DNA of 64,000 nt from Hwanghaeella grinnelliae (GTDB lineage: Bacteria > Pseudomonadota > Alphaproteobacteria > UBA8366 > Aestuariispiraceae), in the NCBI RefSeq assembly GCF_004005845.1, contig NZ_SADE01000003.1, positions 248,001 to 312,000 on the forward strand, given 5' to 3'. Of this stretch, positions 51,235 to 60,089 are shown piece by piece. The number at the start of each line of letters is the position of its first letter. Position 1 is the first letter of the stretch. A model generated the notes under the pieces. It was not told the DNA's origin and did no database searches. It saw only the letters and a list, made by a program, of their open reading frames with translations. The position numbers were made by a program, and so were the translations under genes.

Positions 51235-53772
51235 CTATTCTATCGTGACTTTGTTGATAATAGTGCCTTGAGGCAAATCCTTAATCTGGTGCCATATTTG
51301 CGCGCCGAGGCTTCGGTTAACGCTTGCATCAAGGGTTGCCAGGTTGTCGAGCGTGGTTGTCCCGCCTAGCTGCAAATCCTTAATATGATCTACATCATGT
51401 CCTTCTGGAACTATGTGGCCAGCATCTTTGTATACCTTCGCACCTGATGACCCAGATCGATCCGACTTTGCGACAAAGGTGTCAAGATCGCATAGGGCCT
51501 TGCATTTCGCGTCAGCGGCCATTCGCTGCGTTTGATCCCATTTTTTCATATACTTTAGCTGTAAATTTACTCCATTTTCTTCATTACTTTTTTCCGGCAC
51601 AGGTTTACCGGCGATTTTCTCTACTTGAGTTTCATTGGCCTCCCATTCCTCTTGGGTCCCCCCCTCACGAAGAGTACTAGTCGGCTTTTTTGCGGCCTTT
51701 GTGTTTCGAACCGTCTGTCCTTGACGCGTAGCACGGGCGAAACTCTGTGCCGCACGCCCCGCACCGCCCCGCCCAAAACTCGGTCCGCCGCTGAGCCCGG
51801 CGAGTACGATGTGCTTGTAGTCCCCGAGCCGGACTTTCGCGTAATTGTCGAAGGCTTCGATCCCGTCGTGAAACAAGGCCGTGTGGGAGCCGGTGCGTTT
51901 CGACGTTTCCAGGGAATGCCAATAGTAGTTTCCGTCCGCCCCCAAAAAAGCCGAGTGACCCCTGTTCAGTCGGTAGTCGGACGGCTTGGCGCCTGGGTTC
52001 TCCCTTTGCCAAGCTTCGAACGCTTCCAGTTCCGCACCGGCGATCAGTTGATCGCGTGGGGGATTGAGATAAGCCTCCAACGAGACTTTTTGGTCCATGG
52101 CGCGGACCACATCGGCGTTCTCCGGCTTGTACAGCTCACCGAAATACCGTCGGCTGATTTCCAAGGATGCGTCGGGCCTGTCCTCCCGCGCGGCATCCAA
52201 GGCTTCATAGATCCGACGCCCCCACTGGTTCCACGTCTCGTCCTCTCGTTTGGCCAGATCCTCACGCGGCAGGGTTTCCGGCGCGAGTTCCGTTTCGGCG
52301 GATCGGCGCCTCTCCTTGATCCAAGCGCGCTCATCCTCCTCGTCTGTTTCAGTTGGGTCTGCGTTCGTTCCGGCGACGCCGCGTTGGTCGGCAACCCCAT
52401 CCGTCTCGGCAGTATCAGGAATTGTCGGCGCAGGCCTGTCGATTTGCCCGTCGGCCAGGTGACTGTCCTTCTGTTCGAAGACCTCGGGACTGGATTTGCG
52501 AAAAGCAACGACCTGATCGGGTGACGCGCCCGCGCCCACAAGGGAGAGCGCTTTCTTCAAACCGGGGGCATCAACAGCCTGTCCGACCTGTGTTCGCATC
52601 GCATCTGCGATGGCGAGTGCTTCGGTTCTATCGCGGTCGCTGCCCGCTTCCCATTGCGCGGCTATACGATTTTCCAGCATCGGTGGAATTGCGGCGGCGG
52701 CACGGGCATATTCAACGATGTCCGGCGTGGATGGCCAACCGGTCAAGACGTGCCGACAGCCCCCGTAGGGGTTGCTAGGTTGCGGCGGCAGATAGGAAGT
52801 GGACTTCAGGATACCTGCGGTCTTTGCCCCTCGCTTTTTCAACCACCATTCGAAATGGCAATCGAGCCAGGGATACTCCTCCGCCCAAGGCCGATCGCCC
52901 TCCACAATGCCCTGTCCGGTTGCCAGACCGTGTTGGCCGAAACCCCCACCGGCAATAACCTCATCGATCCTGGCCAGCGCCGCGTCACGTTCTCGTTCGA
53001 AGGAAAGCCGGCCCTCCAGGTCCCGGTCCAACCGGTCCAAAACCGCAGCGTCGAGCGTTTCGGAAGCCCGAGCGGTGTCCAAAACCTCTCGGGCATCGGC
53101 AGGCGTTTCTTCGCCGTCCAGCACATAGGAACGAAGTTTCGCCACGCGCTCGGCCCGGACAGCCCGTTCATCAGATGCCCGGCGGACGCGTTCGACGTCG
53201 TCCTGCCGTCGCCGATCCTGCAACCGACCCAGCAAGCGCGCTTGAACAGGCATGCGGCGCGATACCGCTTCCGATTCCGACGAGCCGGAAAAACTCTCAT
53301 CCAGACCAGTCAGAAAGGCTTCCATTCCCGGGATTCCGGCGCGTTCCCCCGCCGCATCGAAGCCGGCGAGCAGAACCTCGTTCGTTGCGTCCTCTCGTAA
53401 CCGCTCCACTTCGCGGGAACGGCCTTCCTCGTCCAGGTCGTCTCTGTCGGCCAAGACGCCTTCGAATTGGGAGAGCCCCGCTTCCAGGTCGAAATTCGGT
53501 TCGTCGGCAGAGCCGCCGATCGACGAAACATCTTCCCCGCCACGCCCATGGCGGATCGCTGCATCCAAGAGACGGGCGCGCATGCGCTCCGCATTTTCGA
53601 CTGCTTGAGCGTTTCGATCTTCGCTTGTCGGAAGGGAGAAAGAGTTAGACCCCCGCCTGCGGTGCAATGCGGAGGCTAGCGCCTTGCCGACTAAGTTTTC
53701 CGCAAACGGCCGCCGGCGGGGGCCCGCAGCAAAGCCAATAGAAGATGGACCGGGCGTACCGTTTCCACGCAT
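51235..53772 (-). CDS. Polymorphic toxin with C-terminal HNH-type nuclease domain
   Basis: 845 residues, no signal peptide. Residues ~1-690 form a GC-rich, charged body with helical stretches (~70-270), a block with DCHFEWWLKKRGAK and SNPYGGCRHVLTGW near residue 300-345, and an acidic linker (~460-490). I recognise no known delivery domain such as VgrG, PAAR, RHS or filamentous haemagglutinin. Residues ~790-845 are the nuclease tip: AGHIVPEGHDVDHIKDLQLGG, then NLATLD and SVNRSLGAQIWHQIK, a common tip of RHS, CDI and T6SS effectors. The DNA becomes AT-rich below ~51,700, marking the swapped tip. Confidence 0.8.
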   Translation of the reverse strand: MRGNGTPGPSSIGFAAGPRRRPFAENLVGKALASALHRRRGSNSFSLPTSEDRNAQAVENAERMRARLLDAAIRHGRGGEDVSSIGGSADEPNFDLEAGLSQFEGVLADRDDLDEEGRSREVERLREDATNEVLLAGFDAAGERAGIPGMEAFLTGLDESFSGSSESEAVSRRMPVQARLLGRLQDRRRQDDVERVRRASDERAVRAERVAKLRSYVLDGEETPADAREVLDTARASETLDAAVLDRLDRDLEGRLSFERERDAALARIDEVIAGGGFGQHGLATGQGIVEGDRPWAEEYPWLDCHFEWWLKKRGAKTAGILKSTSYLPPQPSNPYGGCRHVLTGWPSTPDIVEYARAAAAIPPMLENRIAAQWEAGSDRDRTEALAIADAMRTQVGQAVDAPGLKKALSLVGAGASPDQVVAFRKSSPEVFEQKDSHLADGQIDRPAPTIPDTAETDGVADQRGVAGTNADPTETDEEDERAWIKERRRSAETELAPETLPREDLAKREDETWNQWGRRIYEALDAAREDRPDASLEISRRYFGELYKPENADVVRAMDQKVSLEAYLNPPRDQLIAGAELEAFEAWQRENPGAKPSDYRLNRGHSAFLGADGNYYWHSLETSKRTGSHTALFHDGIEAFDNYAKVRLGDYKHIVLAGLSGGPSFGRGGAGRAAQSFARATRQGQTVRNTKAAKKPTSTLREGGTQEEWEANETQVEKIAGKPVPEKSNEENGVNLQLKYMKKWDQTQRMAADAKCKALCDLDTFVAKSDRSGSSGAKVYKDAGHIVPEGHDVDHIKDLQLGGTTTLDNLATLDASVNRSLGAQIWHQIKDLPQGTIINKVTIE

Positions 53773-53888
53773 CCCAAGACGCTCCTATGATTTTTCTGAT
53801 CGAAGGGAGACGGCGGGCGCGGCGCGCTCGGAGGGGGAAACCACTACAGGAAAGGGAGCCTTATATCGCGGCACCCGCCGATGTGGAA

Positions 53889-53917
53889 TTTATATACACT
53901 CTTTCTTTGAGTGTCAA
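53889..53917 (-). promoter_or_regulatory. Sigma70-like promoter of the toxin gene with internal dyad
   Basis: On the minus strand a perfect -35 TTGACA (53912-53917) and a -10 TATAAA (53889-53894) are separated by exactly 17 bp. Within and next to the spacer, ACACTC (53896-53901) and GAGTGT (53909-53914) form an inverted repeat with a 7-bp centre, well placed for a repressor. The toxin start is ~117 bp downstream. Confidence 0.75.
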
Positions 53918-54016
53918 TGTTTTTCCATTAATTGGAATATTGAATTCCACTCACTGGCTGCTATTAACGTGATTGTGCCGACAGGGATAGACACATGGAA
54001 GCGCACTAATGAATGC

Positions 54017-54044
54017 AAAACGGCCGATGGAAACCCACCGGCCG
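54017..54044 (-). terminator. Rho-independent terminator of kbl-tdh
   Basis: CGGCCG (54021-54026) pairs with CGGCCG (54039-54044), and inner TGG pairs with CCA across one mismatch, with an AAAC loop. On the minus strand the hairpin is followed by TTTT. It lies ~103 bp after the tdh stop. Confidence 0.65.
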
Positions 54045-54146
54045 CAGTAAAAAGAATTTCAGAACAGGATATGTATTTTTTATACCTAATCGCTGTGGAA
54101 GCTGATCGCTTTTATCGCACCACGCCGACCGGTGGATGAGCAGGTC

Positions 54147-55229
54147 CTACCCCCAATCCAAAACCACCTTGCCGCTTTTGCCCGACAGCATCGCCTCGAA
54201 CCCCTTTTCGAAATCGTCGACCTTGAAGCGGTGGGTGATGATGCGGGTTATGTCCAGGCCGTTTTCCAGCATGGCGATCATCTTGTACCAGGTTTCGAAC
54301 ATCTCCCGCCCATAGACGCCCTTGATGGTGATCGCCTTGAAGACGATGCGGGACCAGTCGACGGCGGACTTGCCGGGGCTGAAGCCCAGCATGGCAATGC
54401 GGCCGCCCATGACGAGCGCTTCCACCATTTGGTCCAGGGCGGGTTGCGCGCCGCTCATCTCCAGCCCGATGTCGAAGCCTTCCCGCATGCCGAGCCCGTG
54501 CATGACGGATTTCAAATCGGTCTCAGCCACGTTCACCGGCATCACATCGGCGACGTGACCGGCGAGGTCGAGGCGGTCCTGGTTCATATCGGTGATCACC
54601 ACATGGCGCGCGCCCACATGGCGGGCGACGGCGGCGGCCATGATGCCGATGGGCCCGGCGCCGGTGATCAGCACGTCCTCCCCGATCAAATCGAAGGAGA
54701 GCGCGGTGTGGACCGCATTGCCGAGCGGGTCGAGGATGGCGCCGATATCGTCTTCAATCACATCCGGCAAGGGGATGGCGTTGAAGGCGGGCAGGCGCAG
54801 ATAGTCCGCGAAGGCGCCGGCCACGTTGACGCCGATGCCCTTGGTTTCCGGGTCCAGATGGAAACGCCCGGCGCGGCTCTGCCGGCTGTGGCGGCCGATC
54901 AGATGGCCTTCGCCGGAGACACGCTGGCCGATGGTGAAATCGGTGACGTCCCGGCCCATCTCCACAATCTCACCGGCGAATTCATGGCCGGTGATGAGCG
55001 GCACGGGCACGGTCTTCTGCGCCCAGTCGTCCCAGTTCCAGATATGCACGTCCGTGCCGCAGATGCCGGTCTTGTGAATCTTGATCAGGACGTCGTCCGG
55101 GCCGATGTCCGGCACCGGCTCGCTTTGCATCCACAAGCCCCGTTCCTGTTTGGATTTGACGAGCGCCTTCATCGCCGGCGGGAAATTCGGCTTCAACGGG
55201 GCGGTGGCGGCGAGTTCGATATCGGTCAT
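54147..55229 (-). CDS. tdh: L-threonine 3-dehydrogenase (structural zinc site absent)
   Basis: 360 residues, a zinc medium-chain dehydrogenase. Catalytic-zinc ligands are in [15 protein letters not shown] and [10 protein letters not shown]. The NAD motif is [15 protein letters not shown]. It oxidises L-threonine to 2-amino-3-ketobutyrate, which Kbl cleaves to glycine and acetyl-CoA; kbl is 13 bp upstream. The structural-zinc loop, normally with four Cys (CGHCRNC...C), here reads [19 protein letters not shown] with none of them. SD AGGGAC precedes the ATG. Confidence 0.93.
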   Translation of the reverse strand: MTDIELAATAPLKPNFPPAMKALVKSKQERGLWMQSEPVPDIGPDDVLIKIHKTGICGTDVHIWNWDDWAQKTVPVPLITGHEFAGEIVEMGRDVTDFTIGQRVSGEGHLIGRHSRQSRAGRFHLDPETKGIGVNVAGAFADYLRLPAFNAIPLPDVIEDDIGAILDPLGNAVHTALSFDLIGEDVLITGAGPIGIMAAAVARHVGARHVVITDMNQDRLDLAGHVADVMPVNVAETDLKSVMHGLGMREGFDIGLEMSGAQPALDQMVEALVMGGRIAMLGFSPGKSAVDWSRIVFKAITIKGVYGREMFETWYKMIAMLENGLDITRIITHRFKVDDFEKGFEAMLSGKSGKVVLDWG

Positions 55230-55242
55230 GTCTTGTCCCTGC

Positions 55243-56460
55243 CTAAATCGCGCCGACGGCTTTGCCGGCGCGTTCGAAAGCGGTGAGGGCGAAGTCCAGG
55301 TCCGCGTCGGTCAGCGCGGCGTTCATCTGGGTGCGGATGCGGGCCTGTCCCTTGGGCACGACGGGGAAGAAGAAGCCCGCGACATAGACGCCTTCGTCAT
55401 AGAGTTTGGCGGCCATGTCCTGCGCCAGGCGCGCATCGCCCAACATCACCGGCACGATCGGGTGTTCGCCCGGCAATAGGTCGAAGCCCAGCGCGTCCAG
55501 GCCCGCGCGCCATTTGGCGGTGTTGCGGAACAGTCCCGCGCGCAGATCGTCCCCCTGTTCGACAAGGTCGATGGCGGCCAGCCCCGCGGCGACGATGGCC
55601 GGCGGCAGGGAGTTGGAAAACAGATAGGGCCGCGCGCGCTGGCGCAACAGGTCGATGACCGGCTGCGGGCCGGCGATATACCCGCCGATGCTGCCGCCCA
55701 GCGCCTTGCCCAAAGTGCCGGTCAGAATGTGGATGCCGTCAGAGACGCCGGCATGGGCGGGCGTGCCGCGCCCTTGCGGCCCCATGAAGCCGGTGGCGTG
55801 GCAATCGTCGACCATTACCGTCGCGTCGTATTGCTTTGCCAGGGCGGAGATTTCCGTCAGTTTGGCGAGGTACCCATCCATGGAGAATACGCCGTCACTG
55901 GCGATCATGATGAACCGCGCGCCGTCGGCCCTGGCCTGTTTCAACTGGGCTTCCAGGTCATTCATGTCGGAATTGGCATAGCGGTAGCGCTTGGCCTTGC
56001 ACAGGCGGATGCCGTCGATGATCGACGCATGGTTGAGCGCGTCGGAAATCACCGCGTCTTCCGGCCCCAGCAGGGGTTCGAACAAGCCGCCATTGGCGTC
56101 GAAGCAAGCAGCGAAGAGGATTGCGTCATCCTTGCCCAGGAAGCTTGCCAGCCTTTGTTCCAATTCCCGATGCAGGTCCTGCGTCCCGCAGATGAAGCGC
56201 ACGCTGGCCATGCCGAAGCCGCGCGTGTCGAAGGCCTGCTTGGCGGCTTCAATCAGTTTCGGGTTGTCGGCCAGGCCCAGATAATTGTTGGCGCAGAGAT
56301 TGACGACACCGTCCCGGCTGGCGCCCCCCGGCTTGCCGTCCAGGTCGACGCCGATCCGCCCGGATTGAGGGGAGGTGATCAAGCGTTCCCGCTTGTACAG
56401 GCCTTCCGCCTCGATCCCGTTCAGGGTTTCGGTGATATGATCCAAAAAGCCGGTCGACAT
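55243..56460 (-). CDS. kbl: 2-amino-3-ketobutyrate CoA ligase (glycine C-acetyltransferase)
   Basis: 405 residues, alpha-oxoamine synthase family. [30 protein letters not shown] and the PLP-lysine block [15 protein letters not shown] are present. It splits 2-amino-3-ketobutyrate with CoA to glycine and acetyl-CoA. It is the first gene of the kbl-tdh operon, with a GGAAGGA site before the ATG and a short hairpin further upstream. Confidence 0.96.
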   Translation of the reverse strand: MSTGFLDHITETLNGIEAEGLYKRERLITSPQSGRIGVDLDGKPGGASRDGVVNLCANNYLGLADNPKLIEAAKQAFDTRGFGMASVRFICGTQDLHRELEQRLASFLGKDDAILFAACFDANGGLFEPLLGPEDAVISDALNHASIIDGIRLCKAKRYRYANSDMNDLEAQLKQARADGARFIMIASDGVFSMDGYLAKLTEISALAKQYDATVMVDDCHATGFMGPQGRGTPAHAGVSDGIHILTGTLGKALGGSIGGYIAGPQPVIDLLRQRARPYLFSNSLPPAIVAAGLAAIDLVEQGDDLRAGLFRNTAKWRAGLDALGFDLLPGEHPIVPVMLGDARLAQDMAAKLYDEGVYVAGFFFPVVPKGQARIRTQMNAALTDADLDFALTAFERAGKAVGAI

Positions 56461-56473
56461 GGGTTCCGTCCTT

Positions 56474-56495
56474 CCCGGGTCCCCCGAAACCCGGG
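56474..56495 (-). other. Short stem-loop in the kbl leader
   Basis: CCCGGGT (56474-56480) pairs with ACCCGGG (56489-56495) around an 8-nt loop, ending 14 bp before the kbl ATG. It partly overlaps the region before the ribosome-binding site, so it may affect initiation. Confidence 0.35.
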
Positions 56496-56511
56496 GAAAC
56501 CGCCGCTGTTC

Positions 56512-56584
56512 GATAAATCAGACAATAATCCGCTATAACGGATTTATCGATATAGTGGAAGTTTTTCTTTTATAGCGGATTTAT
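56512..56584. promoter_or_regulatory. Repeated operator-like sites upstream of kbl
   Basis: A direct repeat TATA-A/G-CGGATTTAT occurs at 56534-56547 and 56571-56584 (13 of 14 bases equal, 37 bp apart). The inverted copy AATCCGCTATAA (56527-56538) is the exact complement of TTATAGCGGATT (56570-56581), and GATAAATC (56512-56519) faces GATTTATC (56541-56548). The AT-rich cluster lies between the kbl start and the regulator stop, and is a good candidate for binding by the cupin-XRE regulator. Confidence 0.65.
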
Positions 56585-56643
56585 TTTTTCGGGCTTGCCG
56601 CCGCACGATGCACCACGGCACCCGTACCGTAGCCGGCCGCAGT

Positions 56644-57213
56644 CTAGCTGTTTTCAACGATCAACAGTACCCGCGCCGCGCCGGTCTTGGCGCGGATGGC
56701 GTGCGACCGGTCGGCGGCATAGCGCGCCGTGTCGCCGGCGGCGAGGTCGACGGGCACCCCGTCGGACTCGGCGCAGACCGCGCCGTCGAGCACGGTGAGG
56801 TGTTCCCGGCAGCCGGGCCGGTGCGGATCGCTGATCAGCGCGCCACCCTTTTTGAAAGCGATGTCATAGACCTCATGCCGGCCGGCCTGATCGGGCGGGC
56901 TGAGGATACGAATGCGGCAGCCGTCGCCCTGGCTGTCGATGGTCGGCGTCCGGTCCGACCGCATCACTTCCGCGATCGGGCTTTCCGACCCGGCGGAACT
57001 GTCCAGCAGGCCCGCGAAATCCACCTGCAGCGCGCGGGTCAGGTTCCACAAAGTGGCGACCGTGGGGCTCGATTCCCCGCGCTCGATCTGCGACAGCATC
57101 GAGCGTGAAACACCGGAAAGCTTGGCCACCTGGTCCAGGCTGAGCCCCTTGGACTTGCGCGCGTCTTTCAGGCGCGGGGCCAGTTGGCTCATGATGTCGT
57201 TCTGTTGGTTCAT
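56644..57213 (-). CDS. XRE-cupin transcriptional regulator
   Basis: 189 residues. HTH_3 at ~10-65 (LKDARKSKGLSLDQVAKLSGVSRSMLSQIERGESSPTVATLWNLTRAL), then a cupin domain (~100-185) with HEVYDIAFKKGGALISDPHRPG and HLTVLDGAV. The family often senses an amino acid or amine. It lies upstream of kbl-tdh on the same strand with the repeated sites in between, so control of threonine breakdown is likely (inference). The SnoaL-like gene ends 31 bp upstream. Confidence 0.9.
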   Translation of the reverse strand: MNQQNDIMSQLAPRLKDARKSKGLSLDQVAKLSGVSRSMLSQIERGESSPTVATLWNLTRALQVDFAGLLDSSAGSESPIAEVMRSDRTPTIDSQGDGCRIRILSPPDQAGRHEVYDIAFKKGGALISDPHRPGCREHLTVLDGAVCAESDGVPVDLAAGDTARYAADRSHAIRAKTGAARVLLIVENS

Positions 57214-57244
57214 GGTCCTGGTTCGAGCCCCGGTTCACGCAATT

Positions 57245-57613
57245 TCAGAGAGCAGGCAAATCGCCGAAGAAACCAACGATCTGACGCAGTCGGCCGTCAT
57301 CCGCCAGGGTTCCGAAATCCACCCCTTTCAGGACGACCTTTCCGTCGCCCGCAGCCAAATGCCAGGAGAAATATATATGATCATGATGCCGGTTGACGCC
57401 GCTGGTATAGGCCAGGCTCGCGCCCGGCATGCGTTCATGTACCGTGCCGATATAATCCGACAGCGCGGCACGCCCCTCGGCTTCCATCTGCGGGTCCTTG
57501 TAGACGCCGTCCTCATGCCACGACTGGGCCAGCAATTGGGTCCGCCTTTCGGGTTCAGGCTCGCACCAAGCCTCGATATAGGCGGTCAAAACTTCCTGCA
57601 GCACTGCCGCCAT
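57245..57613 (-). CDS. SnoaL/NTF2-like protein
   Basis: 122 residues with the NTF2-like alpha+beta cone pattern: LTAYIEAWCEPEPERRTQLLAQSWHEDGVYKDPQ, GRAALSDYIGTVHERMPG and WHLAAGDGKVVLKGVDFG. Enzymatic role unknown. It is upstream of the XRE-cupin gene on the same strand, 31 bp apart, and may be cotranscribed. Confidence 0.85.
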   Translation of the reverse strand: MAAVLQEVLTAYIEAWCEPEPERRTQLLAQSWHEDGVYKDPQMEAEGRAALSDYIGTVHERMPGASLAYTSGVNRHHDHIYFSWHLAAGDGKVVLKGVDFGTLADDGRLRQIVGFFGDLPAL

Positions 57614-57786
57614 CGTCCCATTCCAGTAGTGTTTTCCAAGTCCGACGCTATCCGAATTGCCGGTTTTCGACCAGCCGGAACGTCAGATCCACGTCACGCG
57701 TTCGTCGCTCAGATGAAAGACAGGCCGCCCGATCTTTGATAGCCACGAACATCCCGCCTGCAACTCTATTATATGAGGAGTCCCAC

Positions 57787-59331
57787 ATGTCTTCCCCCGC
57801 CGCATCGAAAACCGGCCGCCCCAATATCCTGCTGATCATGGCCGACCAGCTCGCTGCTCAGTGTCTACCTTGCTACGGGCATCCCCTGGTGCAGGCGCCG
57901 GCTTTGTCGAAGCTGGCGGATGAAGGCGTGGTGTTCGACGCGGCCTATACCAATTCACCGCTTTGCGCGCCGAGCCGCTTCGTGATGATGTCAGGCCGGC
58001 TGCCGACCAAGATAGCATCCTGGGACAATGCGGTGGAATTTTCGTCGGAAGTGCCGACCTTCGCCCATTACCTGGAAGCCCTGGGCTATCGCACCTGCCT
58101 CAGCGGCAAGATGCATTTCGTCGGGCCGGACCAATTGCATGGCTATCGCGACCGGCTGACGACGGATGTCTATCCGTCCGACTTTACATGGCACCCGGAA
58201 TGGGACCGTCCGACGGCGCGCCTGGACTGGTTCCACAATATGGAAGTGGTGACGAAGGCTGGCCCCTGCATGCGGTCCATGTATCTGGACTATGACGACG
58301 AGGCGGTCTTCAAGGCCAAGCGCTATATCTTCGACCGGGCGCGCGATGCGGGCACAGGCGATGCCGAACCCTTCATGCTGACTGTTTCCATGATCCAGCC
58401 ACACGACCCCTATCTATGCCGACAGGACAAATGGGACCTGTATCCGGCAGAGGATATCGACCTGCCGAAAGTGCCGCTGGGTTCCCACAAGGCACATCCG
58501 ATGGAGGAACGCCTGCGGCACGGCTACGGCGCGACCGACATTGACCTGGACGAAGCGACCCTGCGCAATGCGCGCCGCGCCTATTACGGCAGCATTTCCG
58601 ATATCGACGACAAGGTGGCGGACCTGATGCAGACGCTCAAGGAAGCGGGCGTCGCGGACAACACCATCGTCATCTTCACCGGCGACCACGGCGACATGCT
58701 GGGCGAGCGCGGCATGTGGTTCAAAATGAGCTATCTGGAAAACTCGGCCCGCGTGCCGATGATCGTCCATGCACCCACAATGTTCTCCCCGGCCCGGGTA
58801 AAGGAAGCGGTTTCCCTTGTCGACCTTCTGCCGACCTTCGTGGAAGCCGCGCGCGATGGAAAAGAAGGCGACTATGCCAGCCCGATCGAAGGCCGTTCCC
58901 TGTTGCCGCATCTGTCGGGCGGCACCGGTCATGACGAGGTCATCGGGGAATATTTCGGCGAAGGCACGGATACGCCGGTCTTCATGATCCGCCGGGGCGA
59001 TATGAAACTGATCGATTCAGGCCCGAACGACCCGCTGCAATACTACAACGTCGCCGCCGATCCGACCGAGGTGAACAACCTTGCCGACGACCCCGCGCAC
59101 CAGGATAACGTCCAGCGCTTGGTCCAGGAAATCGCCGCCAAATACGATCGCCCGGGTCTGACGGAAAAAGTGCTGGAAAGCCAACGCCGCCGGAAGTTCC
59201 TGAAAGGCGTGATGCGCAAGCAGAATCTGGATTGGGATCACAACCCGGCCCAGGACGCCGCCCAGGAATACATCCGCAATTCCCTACCGATCTATGAGCT
59301 GGAAAAACGCGGGCGGTTTCCGGCGGTGTAA
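57787..59331 (+). CDS. betC: Choline-sulfatase
   Basis: 514 residues from the ATG at 57787, preceded by GAGGAG. A type I sulfatase with the formylglycine motif CAPSR in NSPLCAPSRFVMMSGRLP. The block KMHFVGPDQLHGYRDRLTTD and the C-terminal region VLESQRRRKFLKG...ELEKRGRFP are characteristic of BetC. Metal ligands are in LIMADQL and FTGDHGDMLGERG. It releases choline and sulfate from choline-O-sulfate. No betA, betB or betI is adjacent, and there is no signal peptide, so it is cytoplasmic. Confidence 0.93.
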   Translation: MSSPAASKTGRPNILLIMADQLAAQCLPCYGHPLVQAPALSKLADEGVVFDAAYTNSPLCAPSRFVMMSGRLPTKIASWDNAVEFSSEVPTFAHYLEALGYRTCLSGKMHFVGPDQLHGYRDRLTTDVYPSDFTWHPEWDRPTARLDWFHNMEVVTKAGPCMRSMYLDYDDEAVFKAKRYIFDRARDAGTGDAEPFMLTVSMIQPHDPYLCRQDKWDLYPAEDIDLPKVPLGSHKAHPMEERLRHGYGATDIDLDEATLRNARRAYYGSISDIDDKVADLMQTLKEAGVADNTIVIFTGDHGDMLGERGMWFKMSYLENSARVPMIVHAPTMFSPARVKEAVSLVDLLPTFVEAARDGKEGDYASPIEGRSLLPHLSGGTGHDEVIGEYFGEGTDTPVFMIRRGDMKLIDSGPNDPLQYYNVAADPTEVNNLADDPAHQDNVQRLVQEIAAKYDRPGLTEKVLESQRRRKFLKGVMRKQNLDWDHNPAQDAAQEYIRNSLPIYELEKRGRFPAV

Positions 59332-59387
59332 TCCCGACAAGGTATCTGCATATGTCTGTTTTTTAACAGAATTTACACCTATACATG

Positions 59388-59405
59388 CGAATGTATTTAC
59401 ATTCG
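59388..59405. promoter_or_regulatory. 18-bp palindrome upstream of the PAS_5 gene
   Basis: CGAATGTA (59388-59395) and TACATTCG (59398-59405) are exact complements around TT. A second, weaker inverted repeat TCTGTT/AACAGA lies at 59355-59370. The palindrome is ~105 bp before the PAS_5 start and could be an operator. Confidence 0.4.
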
Positions 59406-59420
59406 AAAATGAGCATGCAA

Positions 59421-59445
59421 AGCCGCGGCACTTGGTGCCGCGGCT
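59421..59445. terminator. 11-bp GC-rich perfect hairpin
   Basis: AGCCGCGGCAC (59421-59431) pairs with GTGCCGCGGCT (59435-59445) around TTG, between betC and the PAS_5 gene. It has no clear T-run on the plus strand, so it may act as a weak terminator for betC or an mRNA end stabiliser. Confidence 0.45.
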
Positions 59446-59510
59446 CGACCATTAACGTGCACGGTCGCAGAACAAAGCGCCCAAACAGACCTTTATTAGA
59501 ATGGTATTAA

Positions 59511-60038
59511 ATGAATAGTATTAAACCGAAATCCGAGCGTCTGCGGAGAATCCTGACACTTTGGAATACGCGACGGGGCGACAGAATACTGCCCGAACGC
59601 GCCGACTTGCCGCCAACGGATTTCGACCCCAAAGACCTGCCCTATCTGGTTTTACTCGATGTCTCCAACGAAGGGCAGGATTTTGCCTATCGGCTGGTCG
59701 GCACGGGCGTCGTCGGATTTGTCGGCCAGGAAATCACGGGCCTTAGCGTGTCCGCTTATCAGCGCAGGCATGAAGAACCTGAGATGGTCGAAGCCTATGC
59801 CGTTGCCGCAAAGCAAAATCGGCCTACCCTGTACGACGGTACCCTGAAGCGTTTCGACAAGGAATTCGTGGTCTACGAACGGCTCGCCCTGCCCCTGCAG
59901 GGCCGGCATAGGGACGGCGAAACCCACCAAATCCTGGCGGCCTTCGATTTCCAATATGCCAAAGCGCACCTCACCGGCAGCAAGACCAGCGTATGGCCCC
60001 ATGGGCCGCAAAGGCTGCCAGCCGTCAATTTCACTTAG
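59511..60038 (+). CDS. PAS_5-domain protein
   Basis: 175 residues that are almost wholly a PAS_5 (PF07310) domain: LWNTRRGDRILPERADLPPTDFDPKDLPYLVLLDVSNEG, then FAYRLVGTGVVGFVGQEITG and YERLALPLQG. These single-domain proteins are widespread in alphaproteobacteria, and their role is unknown. It ends near a GC hairpin (60074-60089) that separates it from the convergent coiled-coil gene. Confidence 0.88.
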   Translation: MNSIKPKSERLRRILTLWNTRRGDRILPERADLPPTDFDPKDLPYLVLLDVSNEGQDFAYRLVGTGVVGFVGQEITGLSVSAYQRRHEEPEMVEAYAVAAKQNRPTLYDGTLKRFDKEFVVYERLALPLQGRHRDGETHQILAAFDFQYAKAHLTGSKTSVWPHGPQRLPAVNFT

Positions 60039-60073
60039 GCGCTATCCGGGGATCCGTATCGCCAGTGATGGGC

Positions 60074-60089
60074 GCGGGGCTCGCCCCGC
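60074..60089. terminator. GC-rich hairpin between convergent genes
   Basis: GCGGGGC (60074-60080) pairs with GCCCCGC (60083-60089). It lies directly after the stop of the minus-strand gene. There is no T-run. Confidence 0.35.

Larger units (their letters stand above)
53773..54146. other. 374-bp AT-rich intergenic region between toxin and tdh
   Basis: Contains, on the minus strand, the toxin promoter with dyad (53889-53917) and the tdh terminator (54017-54044). No gene is supported; a frame of ~150 codons on the plus strand (53684-54139) shows no coding character and covers both elements. Confidence 0.7.

Noticed and set aside
53684-54139. Plus-strand frame before tdh
   Set aside because: It covers the toxin promoter and the tdh terminator and shows no coding bias.
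54132-55286. Plus-strand open frame opposite tdh
   Set aside because: Rich in His and Asp with no domain; tdh on the minus strand is certain.
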